Source: Paratractidigestivibacter sp003150175 | Lineage (GTDB): Bacteria; Actinomycetota; Coriobacteriia; Coriobacteriales; Atopobiaceae | Assembly (NCBI RefSeq): GCF_964283195.1 | Contig: NZ_CAXYLH010000002.1 | DNA: 64,000 bases | Reading direction: 5' to 3' (one strand) | Shown here: positions 35,453-44,996 of the stretch, in pieces | How positions within the stretch are numbered: the stretch's first letter is position 1 | How the letters are laid out: each line of letters starts with the position of its first letter | Notes under the pieces: generated by a model | Told to the model about the DNA's origin: nothing | Seen by the model: the letters and a program-made list of their open reading frames with translations, nothing else | Databases searched by the model: none | Translations under genes and position numbers: made by a program

Positions 35453-35456
<4 letters not shown>
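33780..35456 (+). CDS. ilvD: Dihydroxy-acid dehydratase
   Basis: This 558-residue iron-sulfur enzyme dehydrates dihydroxy acids to the keto acids of valine and isoleucine, the third common step. Cluster cysteines are in CDKIVPGM and CPTCGSCSGMFTANSMNC. Other family marks are GHNNLDKI, ETIADSFE, GRFSGASKGGCIGHVSPEA. GAGAGGGGA lies upstream of ATG 33780. It overlaps ilvB by 4 bases (ATGA) and heads the ilvD-B-N-C cluster. Confidence 0.96.
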
Positions 35457-37348
<1,892 letters not shown>

Positions 37349-37349
37349 C

Positions 37350-37850
37350 ATGTCCGACTCCGCAGCCAGCAAGCACATCCTCTCCGTCACCGTGGAGAAC
37401 AAGCCCGGCGTGCTCTCGCGCGTCACCGGCATGATCTCCCGCCGCGGCTTCAACATCGAGTCGCTGACGGTCGCCCCGACCGAGGACGAGGGCCTCTCGC
37501 GCATGACGATCATCGTCGAGGCCGACGAGTACGGCTTCGAGCAGATCACCAAGCAGCTCCACAAGCTCGTGAGCGTCTTCCGCATCAGCGACCTCACCGA
37601 GGAGGACGCCGTCGAGCGCGAGCTCGTCCTCTTCAAGGTGCAGGCGTCGCCCGACCGCCGGCACGAGATCATCGAGATCGCCAACGTGTTCCGCGCCAAG
37701 GTCGTCGACGTCGGCAAGAACACCCTCACCATCGAGGCGACCGGCAACGAGTCCAAGCTCGACGCCATGGAGAACCTCTTCCGCGGCTACGGCATCCGCC
37801 AGCTCACGCGCACCGGCAAGATCGCCATGGGCCGCGGCCACGACCAATGA
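37350..37850 (+). CDS. ilvN: Acetolactate synthase, regulatory subunit
   Basis: This 166-residue regulatory subunit has an N-terminal ACT domain (LSVTVENKPGVLSRVTGMIS, RGFNIESLTVAPTEDEGLSRMTI) and the C-terminal IlvN half. It usually gives valine feedback control and full activity to the large subunit. GAAGGGGAG precedes ATG 37350. Its stop codon is the first arm base of a palindromic repeat. Confidence 0.95.
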   Translation: MSDSAASKHILSVTVENKPGVLSRVTGMISRRGFNIESLTVAPTEDEGLSRMTIIVEADEYGFEQITKQLHKLVSVFRISDLTEEDAVERELVLFKVQASPDRRHEIIEIANVFRAKVVDVGKNTLTIEATGNESKLDAMENLFRGYGIRQLTRTGKIAMGRGHDQ

Positions 37851-37917
37851 CGAAAAGGGACAGTCCCTTTTCGTCATCGTGAGAAAAATGATGAGAAGGG
37901 ACAGTCCCTTTTCGTCA
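37848..37917. repeat. Two tandem palindromes (GGGAC-A-GTCCC core)
   Basis: TGACGAAAAGGGAC-A-GTCCCTTTTCGTCA is a perfect 14-1-14 palindrome at 37848-37876 and includes the ilvN stop. A second copy with two arm differences lies at 37889-37917; centres are 41 bp apart. Such GGGACAGTCCC palindromes recur between genes in many genomes and are often called REP-like. Here they sit between ilvN and ilvC and could lower read-through or stabilise mRNA. Confidence 0.8.
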
Positions 37918-37990
37918 TTTCGGACGGTTTCAACTGCCGGACGGCAGCTGAGATAGCAATCTACGGCTTCAATCGAAAGGAATCACCAGC

Positions 37991-38986
37991 ATGGCCGTCA
38001 CCATCTACTACGAGAACGACTGCAAGCCCGAGGTCATCCAGAACAAGAAGATCGCCATCATCGGCTACGGCTCCCAGGGCCACGCCCACGCGCTGAACCT
38101 CATGGACTCCGGCTGCGACGTCCGCGTCGGCCTCCGCGAGGGCTCCAAGTCCGCCGAGAAGGCCCGCGAGGCCGGCCTCAAGGTCGTCGACATGGACACC
38201 GCCGCCGAGGAGGCGGACGTCATCATGATCCTCACCCCCGACGAGACTCAGCCCAAGGTCTACGAGGAGCACATCAAGGACCACCTCAAGGCCGGCGACA
38301 CCCTCGCCTTCGCGCACGGCTTCAACATCCACTACGGCTACATCAAGGCCCCCGAGGACGTCAACGTCATCATGTGCGCCCCCAAGGGCCCGGGCCACAT
38401 CGTCCGTCGCCAGTTCACCGAGGGCTCCGGCGTGCCCGACCTCGCGTGCGTGCAGCAGGACGCCACCGGCGACGCCTGGGACATCGCGCTGGCCTACTGC
38501 TGGGGCGTCGGCGGCGCCCGCTCCGGCATCATCAAGGCGACTTTCGCCGAGGAGACCGAGGAGGACCTCTTCGGCGAGCAGGCCGTGCTCTGCGGCGGTC
38601 TCGTCGAGCTCGTCAAGGCCGGCTTCGAGACCCTGACCGAGGCGGGCTACCCCGAGGAGCTCGCGTACTTCGAGTGCTACCACGAGATGAAGATGATCGT
38701 CGACCTCATGTACGAGTCCGGCATCCACTTCATGAACTACTCCATCTCCAACACCGCCGAGTACGGCGAGTACTACGCCGGCCCGAAGGTCATCAACGAG
38801 CAGTCCCGCGAGGCCATGAAGCTCATCCTCAAGCGCATCCAGGACGGCTCCTTCGCGCAGGACTTCGTCGACGACTGCAACAACGACCACAAGTGGCTGC
38901 TCGAGCAGCGTGAGGCCATCAACACCCACCCGATCGAGGTCACCGGCGAGAAGATCCGCTCCATGTTCTCCTGGATCAAGAAGTAG
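37991..38986 (+). CDS. ilvC: Ketol-acid reductoisomerase (class I)
   Basis: This 331-residue enzyme isomerises and reduces acetolactate or acetohydroxybutyrate. The Rossmann start is IAIIGYGSQGHAHALNLMDSG with cofactor loop VGLREGSKS. The magnesium-binding helices include ETEEDLFGEQAVLCGG and ECYHEMKMIVDLMYESG. Length is the short class I form. AAAGGAA precedes ATG 37991. It is separated from ilvN by palindromes, so it may be expressed at a different level. Confidence 0.96.
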   Translation: MAVTIYYENDCKPEVIQNKKIAIIGYGSQGHAHALNLMDSGCDVRVGLREGSKSAEKAREAGLKVVDMDTAAEEADVIMILTPDETQPKVYEEHIKDHLKAGDTLAFAHGFNIHYGYIKAPEDVNVIMCAPKGPGHIVRRQFTEGSGVPDLACVQQDATGDAWDIALAYCWGVGGARSGIIKATFAEETEEDLFGEQAVLCGGLVELVKAGFETLTEAGYPEELAYFECYHEMKMIVDLMYESGIHFMNYSISNTAEYGEYYAGPKVINEQSREAMKLILKRIQDGSFAQDFVDDCNNDHKWLLEQREAINTHPIEVTGEKIRSMFSWIKK

Positions 38987-39109
38987 CTCGTCGCTTCGGA
39001 CGCGGGCCGACGTGTGCCCGCGTGTTCGGGGCGCGCCCGTGCGCCTATCGGGTGGCGCCCACCGCGCCAATCGACAGCGCCCGTAAGCGTCCTTCTTAGC
39101 ACTGTTGCT

Positions 39110-39218
39110 GGGCAGCCTTCTCTTTCTTATTGAGGAGAAGGCTGCTCTTTTGTAGAGAAGACTTCTTTGTCCATTGCTTTGATTAGAGCAGCCTTCTCTT
39201 TCAAAGAGCAGCGTGCTC
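39110..39218. repeat. Left five-site palindrome array of the nuclease island
   Basis: Five 13-bp units start at 39110 (GGGCAGCCTTCTC), 39135 (GAGAAGGCTGCTC), 39155 (GAGAAGACTTCTT), 39186 (GAGCAGCCTTCTC) and 39206 (GAGCAGCGTGCTC), giving steps 25, 20, 31, 20. The first two units also form an almost perfect hairpin with each other. The array lies 240 bases before the island gene. Between ilvC and the array (38987-39109) I see only a small ACGCGGGC/GCCCGCGT hairpin at 39000-39023. Confidence 0.85.
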
Positions 39219-39395
39219 TTCTGCTCGGGGGAGAACGCCCGTGCAAGCGCGACCCGTCGTGATTGTGCTGTTCTCAAGGACGTGGCTAATCTGCTCTTAT
39301 CTTCCTGAGGCTTGCGTTCATGTGTCGCAAGCTCCTCAACTGCCCTTCTTTTCTAGTTGAGGCTCCAAAGCGTAGAAATCTGCAAGCTCGCTGTC

Positions 39396-39416
39396 AGATA
39401 ACGGTTAGATAACGGT
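39396..39416 (+). promoter_or_regulatory. 11-bp tandem direct repeat before the island gene
   Basis: AGATAACGGT occurs at 39396-39405 and again at 39407-39416, an 11-bp phase, 45 bases before the start codon. Head-to-tail 11-bp repeats are typical binding sites for winged-helix activators; here the binder is unknown. Confidence 0.4.
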
Positions 39417-39461
39417 AAGTAGAACTTGCTACGCTCCTCTTCCTATCGAGAGGAGGACGCT

Positions 39462-40427
39462 ATGGCGGGCAGGCTTATCGTGTCGGGAGTCTCCGCGCTC
39501 GAATATTGGCGAGTGTGTGGGGGTGCCCATGTGCTGACGGAGGCGGAAATTCATGAGCTCCCGGAGGCTAGCAGGCGATTCTGTGATAAAACGCAAGCTC
39601 GATGCTGCGCTTTTCTCCAAGCGTATATGCTCCATGCGCCGCTCGAGCTTGCCGTGAGCAGTATGGGAGAAAGAAGGTCGTCGGGTGCAGCGCGTTTCCG
39701 TCACTTCAAGACGCTTCCGGAGCCCGGGGATCTCTTCGATGCCGGCGATGATTTCTTCGTATGCAAGCCCGAGCTCGCGATTCTCCAATGCGCTTTTCGA
39801 AGCACAATCGTTGAGCTGAATCTCTTAATGAGCGAGTTTTGCGGAACCTACCTGCTTTCCCCGGGCGATTCTCGTGGATTCGTCAGCACTTCCACTCCTC
39901 TCGCTTCGATGGATTCTATTTCTGAGTTGCTATCCCGCAGCCCCCAACAGGTCAGATGCGCCCGGCGAAAGCAACAGACGGCCTTCGCCTCTGCCGCTCC
40001 GGCTTCAAACTCTCCGATGGAGTCGAAGATTGCGGCTTTCTTTTCTTTGCCGAGAGAAGTTGGCGGACTTGCCGTACCGGGCATCCAGCTCAACAAAAGA
40101 ATCGAGCTTAAGGGGCCTTCTCGGCAGATCCTAAATCATGATGAGATCCGCCCGGATTTCTATTTCCCCGGCGCCGTGACGGTCGGTGAATATAAGAGCA
40201 GACAATTCCATCCTGAGGGCTCTTGGACAACCGATGACCGTAGGATTGATGCGCTTGAGGCTGTTGGGTTCCATTCGTTCTCTCTGAACAATGAACGAGT
40301 AAAGCGTCTTGCGGAATTTGTCGGTATCGGTCAAGTTCTAATGGAACGAATGGGCTCAGCTTTTCTCAGGCCGACAAAACACGAGCTGGAGATGCGCTCC
40401 GCTCTGCACGCCGAGCTGTTCCTTTGA
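39462..40427 (+). CDS. Lone PD-(D/E)XK nuclease-like protein flanked by inverted arrays
   Basis: This 321-residue cytoplasmic protein has a C-terminal part that fits a restriction-nuclease fold: Glu-187 in SPMESKIAAFF, Asp-232 in RPDFYF, Glu-243 and Lys-245 in GEYKS, then DDRRIDALEAVGFHSFSL and a last helix, like DUF559/Vsr-type nucleases. The N-terminal part contains VCKPELAILQCA and EFCGTYLLSP (about 100-133), resembling the core of AbiEi-like proteins of this class. Codon use is more AT-rich than the neighbours (TTA, ATA, AAA, AGA appear), suggesting transfer. GAGAGGAGGA precedes ATG 39462. It is monocistronic, between two mirror-image five-site arrays. Function is unknown; defence, self-mobilisation and regulation are all possible. 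Confidence 0.7.
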   Translation: MAGRLIVSGVSALEYWRVCGGAHVLTEAEIHELPEASRRFCDKTQARCCAFLQAYMLHAPLELAVSSMGERRSSGAARFRHFKTLPEPGDLFDAGDDFFVCKPELAILQCAFRSTIVELNLLMSEFCGTYLLSPGDSRGFVSTSTPLASMDSISELLSRSPQQVRCARRKQQTAFASAAPASNSPMESKIAAFFSLPREVGGLAVPGIQLNKRIELKGPSRQILNHDEIRPDFYFPGAVTVGEYKSRQFHPEGSWTTDDRRIDALEAVGFHSFSLNNERVKRLAEFVGIGQVLMERMGSAFLRPTKHELEMRSALHAELFL

Positions 40428-40515
40428 CGTGATATCGTCGGCTTATCCGAATGATCAACTGCTGACGTACGCCTGACCGTGCTGCGCCGAGAGCATCGTT
40501 CTCTGTTTTGAAGAA

Positions 40516-40625
40516 GAGAAGCCTGCTATTTCCAGGAGCAGTCTTCTCTTTACTCCCGTTATACGTAGAGAAGACTTCCCTTTAAAAGAGCAGTCTTCTC
40601 TATTTTGCATGAGAGAAGACTGCTC
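40516..40625. repeat. Right five-site palindrome array (inverted relative to the left)
   Basis: Units start at 40516 (GAGAAGCCTGCTA), 40536 (GAGCAGTCTTCTC), 40568 (GAGAAGACTTCCC), 40588 (GAGCAGTCTTCTC) and 40613 (GAGAAGACTGCTC). Steps are 20, 32, 20, 25, the mirror of the left array. The outer two units are exact reverse complements with a 12-base loop. It begins 88 bases after the island gene. Confidence 0.85.
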
Positions 40626-40724
40626 AATGGCATCGCTGTGCTTGAAGGCTAGCGTTAATCGGCATGAAGCTATTTTGACGTCCTGGAAAGAAGAACTGGC
40701 CTTCTCACTGTTTGCGAGTGCGGT

Positions 40725-40765
40725 GAAGGGACGCCACAAGAGAGAGCGTGGAAGGGACGCCACAA
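40725..40765. repeat. Direct repeat GAAGGGACGCCACAA
   Basis: The 15-bp word occurs at 40725-40739 and 40751-40765, 26 bp apart, between the right array and the end of the broken GGDEF/EAL gene. Its meaning is unclear. The remaining gap 40428-40784 holds only the array. Confidence 0.6.
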
Positions 40766-40784
40766 AGAAGCTCGCCCGTCCCCG

Positions 40785-43733
40785 TCAGGCGCCCGTCGCG
40801 GGGGCCTCGTCGGCGCGCTCGCTGGGGAGGCGGACGTCACGGCCGTCGACGCCGCGCTCGTCGCTCACCAGGCGCTCGAAGGCCTCGGGCGGCATCGGGC
40901 GATAATAGTAGAAGCCCTGCACGTAGCGCGCGCCGACCGCCTTGAGGAACGCGATCTGCTCCTCGGACTCGGCTTCCTCGACGATCACGGGGATGTCGAG
41001 GTTCTTCGCCATCACGATCATAGAGTCGACGATGAATCCGCCGCGCTCCTTGTCCGCCGTCTCTTCCGCGGCGAGCTCGGAGGCGATCTGGCCGTTCTCT
41101 GCGACCTCGTGGATGAGGAACTCCCGGTCGAACTTGATCGCGTCGACGTCGATGCCCTTGAGCATTCCGAGCGAGCTCATCCCCGACCCGAAGTCGTCCA
41201 TGTAGATCGCGATGCCCATCGACTTGAGTGCCGATGCGAGCTCCTCGACCGCCTCGCGGGACTGCGCGAAGCTGGTCTCGGTCACCTCGGCTTTGATCAG
41301 GGAGAGGGAGATCCCATAGTGGGTGAGCGTACGCCCGAGGAAGGCGGGGACATCGAAGCCGGTGATATCCATGCGCGACACGTTGACCGAGATCGGGACC
41401 TGCGCCGCGCCGTTGCCGTCCGCGATGAGCTCCGACTGCCATTTGATGACGCTGTGCCAGATGAACTTGTCGAGCATCGGGATGAACCCGTTGCGCTCGA
41501 GGATGGGGACGAACTGCGCGGGGCTCACGCTCGTTCCGCCGGGGCGGCGCCAGCGCGCGAGCGCCTCACCGCCGACGACGAGGCCTGTGCGGATGTCCAC
41601 CTGCGGCTGGACATCGAAGGTGATCTCGCCCTCGCCGAGCGCGTACTGGAAGCCGGCCAAAAGCTCGTGCTCGTCCGCCCGCTGTTTGAAGGCGGCGGGC
41701 CGGAAGAACCCGATGCGGTTCTCGTAGCTGTGCTTGGCGGTCTGCTTGGCGAAGAGCGCCTTCGCGTACACGTCGACGGTGATCTCCCCCCGTGGAGCAG
41801 GGGATAGACGCCCATGGCGGGAAGGAAACCGACAGAGGCGTCGTGGCGCTCCACCGCCGCCGTCACGCGCCCCAGGATCTGTTCGAGCAGGTCCTCGTCC
41901 ATGTGGACGAGCAGGCTGAAGTCGTCCTGGCCCCAGTAGCCGCCCACGCCCTCACCATCGGCCTCGACGTCCAGCAGGATGTCGGCGATCTCCCCGACGA
42001 GCACCTCGCCTGCGTCGGTCCCGTGCCATTCGTTGAAGATGGCGAGGTCGCCCGTGTCCAGCGCGACGACGCACCACTCCATGCAGCGGTCGTGCCCGCG
42101 CAGGCGCCGCGCCGCAGCGATGAAGTCCTCGCCCATCCGAAGCCCGGTCAGCGGGTCCAGGCGTCCCAGCTCCTCGGCGGCCTCGCTCGCGTCCGCCGAG
42201 ATCGCTTCGTCGCGGCGCTCCGCCACCCTCAGGCGCCGCGTGAGCTCGCCTATGACGGTGAAGGGCTGGCTCACGACCTTGCTGAAGCACAGGGACGCCA
42301 CGTGCGCGCGGATGCGGTAGGATTCGCCTCGGTAGGTCAGTGGCTCCTCTGCGGCGCGCAGCACCGCCTCGCAGAGCTCCTGCGTCTCTTTGTGGGTCGC
42401 GCCCACCTTGACGAGTCCGATCTGCGGGCCGCGCCCGCGGAAAATCCGCGCCTTCCCGCGCATGGCGATCTCGAGCCTGCCGATGAAGGCGGCGAAGACG
42501 CCGTCGCCCGCGGCGTACCCCTCGGTCGCGTTCACGGCGGAGAGCCCGCTGACCTTGATGCCGACGATGCCGGCGCCGCGCCCCTTCAGGCGGCAGTCGC
42601 CGATAAGGTTGAGCATGCCCGTGACGTTCTCGATGCCCGTGGCGGGGTCCACGCACTCCGAGGCGTTGCGGTTGGTCAGGGACCCGACGAAGAGCGCCGG
42701 GCGCCTATCGTCGCCCGTGAGGCGGAATCCGCGGCTCTTGCAGACTACGTAGTCGCCCTCGGCGTCGCGGACGCGGTATTCCATCTCGTGATGGTGCTTC
42801 TTTCCGGAGGTGATGTCGCGGAACTCCGCCAGGACGCCCGCGCGGTCCTCGGGGTGCACATGGTCGATCCAGTCGGGCACGTCGCCGTACATCTTGTCGT
42901 AGGGGAGACCGAAGTCCCGCACCGCGTCGGCTGTCCAGCGCGTGACCCCGAGGTCGATGTTGCTCACAAAGAAGTACCGCCCGTCGAGCGTCATCGAGAT
43001 CGCGTCGAAGACCCGCTCAGAGAAGAACTGCGAGTCGTCGTCGCCCGGGCCCTCCTTGCGCGCGTCGGTGAGGCGCACCGAGGTCTTGACGCGGTGCTGG
43101 ACCTTGTAGCTGTACATGCGGCGGTCATGTGAGAGCGGGAGTCTCCCTTGCCGGGGCGGACGCGCGCGCAGCCGAAGCTGAACGAGAAGGGCATGGCGCC
43201 GTTCACCGCGGTGGCGCGGGAGAGCTGGGTGCGGACCGACTCGAGGCGCTCCTCGAGCTCGTGGACGCCGCCCGTGGTCGAGATGAGCACGAACTCGTCG
43301 CCGCCCAGGCGGAAGAGCTGCTCGCCCGGGGTGAGCGAGTTCTCGATGAAGAAGGCGGTTTGCTGTATGTACGCGTTGCCGCGCTTGTGCCCGAAGCGGT
43401 CGTTGCAGGTCTTGAGGTTGTCGAGGTCGATGAAAGCGAGGGTGAAGTGCTCGCCCGCGCCCCAGAGCTCGTCGACGCGGATCTCGAACGCGCTGCGGAG
43501 TCGTCGTCGGCGGCGAGGCCCCTGCCGGAAAGCGACGCGCCCAGGCACAGAAGGCGCGCGCCGAGCTCTTGCTGGTCCTCTGGGAGCTCGGCGATGTCGA
43601 GCCGCGCGTTCTTTGGGTCTTTGAGCAGGGCGTCGACGAAGCCCAAAAGGCGCTTGGTTCCTTTACTCGCGGGCTCTGCGCTCATGTCGCTCGATTCTTT
43701 GGAACGCCGTGTTTGCGTGAATTCATCAGACAT
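40785..43733 (-). pseudogene. Broken multi-domain GGDEF-PAS-GGDEF-EAL cyclic-di-GMP gene
   Basis: Reading right to left, one continuous protein is split over three -1 shifts. The N-terminal part starts near 43733 (ATG; another at 43685). A GGDEF domain with RLGGDEF lies at about 43497-43110. A PAS-like domain and two degenerate GGDEF copies (IFRGRGPQIGL; GYWGQDDF) lie at about 43117-41790. An EAL domain (GGEALARW, MDDFGSG, IKFDREF, VQGFYYYRP) runs from 41771 to the stop at 40785. Breaks lie near 43495 (one C apparently lost), 43118 (about 10 bases lost between short repeats) and 41792 (one G lost from a run, 6 instead of 7). Intact, it would make and hydrolyse c-di-GMP. It could be a true pseudogene or contain sequencing errors. 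Confidence 0.8.
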
Positions 43734-43864
43734 CAAAGGACTGATGTCGCCGCAGTTGGGCGCGGCGGGGCGTGCATTGCCCTCATCGGTCGGTTTTCTT
43801 TCCGATACGGTCGCGCCGGCGTACAATTCTGCTCATTTAACCGCACGCTTTGAGGAGGTTTGCC

Positions 43865-44668
43865 TTGGGCGAGAACCAGGCCGCGCAACCGCTGTTCCGC
43901 ATCCACGACGCGGAAGTCGTCCGCGGGTCGCGCACCATCCTGCACGTCGACGACTTCGAGCTCCGCGAAGGCGAGCACGTCGCGCTGCTGGGCCCGAACG
44001 GCGCCGGCAAGTCCACGTTCATCCAGCTGCTCACGCGCGAGGTGTTCCCCGTATGGCGAGAAGACCCGCCCGTGCTCTTCCGCGGCGCGGCGCGCCCCCT
44101 GCTCTCCGACATCCGCTCCACGCTCGGCGTGGTGAGCTCCACCATGCATGAGCAGGTGCGCGTTCACCTCCCGGCGCTCGATATCGTCGTGGGCGGCATT
44201 TTCGGCACGCTGGGGCTCCCGCTTCGCGAGGAGGTGACGGAGGCCCATCGCGCAGCCGCCATGGACGCGCTCGACCGGCTGGGCATCGCCGGCATCGCCG
44301 CCCAGGACATCATGACCATGTCGACGGGCCAGGCCCGGCGCGTCCTCGTCGCCCGCGAGCTCGTGCGCGACCCGAGGGTCCTCATCTTCGACGAGCCGTG
44401 CACCGGGCTCGACCCCGAGGGCATGTACCACGTGCGCGATACCATGCGCACGCTCGCCTCGGAGGGGCGCTCCGTCATCCTCGTCACGCACTACCCGGAA
44501 GACATCATCCCCGCGATCGGCCGCGTGCTCCTCATCAAGGACTCGAGGATATTCGCCGACGGGCCGAAGGGGGAGCTGCTTCGCGACGACGTGCTCTCCG
44601 ACCTTTTTGACGTGCCGCTCGCCGTGAGCGAGGACGGCGGCTGGTATTCGCTGCGCGGGAGGTATTAG
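43865..44668 (+). CDS. ABC transporter ATP-binding protein
   Basis: This 267-residue stand-alone ATPase has Walker A GPNGAGKST, signature MSTGQARRVLVAR (STGQ instead of SGGQ), Walker B VLIFDEPCTGLDPEG and switch His in VTHYPEDIIP. It resembles the YlmA/ModF-like group; no membrane subunit is adjacent. TTG 43865 is chosen because GAGGAGG lies six bases before it; another TTG at 43850 is in frame. TACAAT at 43822-43827 is a plausible -10. A strong terminator follows. Confidence 0.82.
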   Translation: MGENQAAQPLFRIHDAEVVRGSRTILHVDDFELREGEHVALLGPNGAGKSTFIQLLTREVFPVWREDPPVLFRGAARPLLSDIRSTLGVVSSTMHEQVRVHLPALDIVVGGIFGTLGLPLREEVTEAHRAAAMDALDRLGIAGIAAQDIMTMSTGQARRVLVARELVRDPRVLIFDEPCTGLDPEGMYHVRDTMRTLASEGRSVILVTHYPEDIIPAIGRVLLIKDSRIFADGPKGELLRDDVLSDLFDVPLAVSEDGGWYSLRGRY

Positions 44669-44733
44669 GGCTGGAAAGAAGGGCTTTCGCTCTACGGAGC
44701 CGGTGCACGGACGCATAGCCTGGCGGTCCTCTG

Positions 44734-44781
44734 TTTGCCGCAGGGGCGGCGCTCTAAGACCCCTGCGGCAAATATATTTTT
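44734..44781 (+). terminator. Rho-independent terminator after the ABC ATPase
   Basis: TTTGCCGCAGGGG (44734-44746) pairs exactly with its complement (44760-44772), followed by TATATTTTT. Confidence 0.88.
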
Positions 44782-44800
44782 CGCGATCAGGATTTTCTCG

Positions 44801-44829
44801 TTGACATTGCCTCTGGGGTTTGGCACAAT
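44801..44829 (+). promoter_or_regulatory. Promoter of tRNA-Ala
   Basis: A perfect -35 TTGACA (44801-44806), a 17-base spacer and a weak -10 CACAAT (44824-44829) lie 21 bases before the tRNA. Confidence 0.65.
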
Positions 44830-44850
44830 AACCAAAGCGCAATAGCGCCT

Positions 44851-44926
44851 GGGGATGTAGCTCAGCTGGGAGAGCGCTGCCTTCGCAAGGCAGAGGCCGA
44901 GGGTTCGAATCCCTTCATCTCCACCA
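44851..44926 (+). tRNA. tRNA-Ala (anticodon CGC)
   Basis: The sequence is 76 bases with encoded CCA. Acceptor strands are GGGGATG/CATCTCC (one G-T pair). The anticodon loop TTCGCAA lies between CTGCC and GGCAG, giving CGC, which reads GCG. The T-loop GGTTCGAATCC is intact. Confidence 0.96.
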
Positions 44927-44937
44927 GGAATTTTAGG

Positions 44938-44969
44938 GCCCGGACGTTCGCGAACGTTCGGGCTTTCTT
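44938..44969 (+). terminator. Terminator of tRNA-Ala
   Basis: A 13-bp inverted repeat (44938-44950 with 44951-44963, one G-T pair) is followed by TTTCTTT, 12 bases after the CCA. Confidence 0.8.
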
Positions 44970-44996
44970 TGTATCCCTTGGATGATTGGAGCCGCC

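Noticed and set aside
39110..40625. Short regularly spaced repeats suggesting a CRISPR array
   Set aside because: Units are only 13 bp, palindromic, with 7-19-base gaps of fixed pattern and no variable spacers; no cas genes are present.
39110..40625. Target-site duplication around the two arrays
   Set aside because: Bases just outside 39110 and 40625 do not match in direct orientation, so transposition cannot be proven from this sequence.
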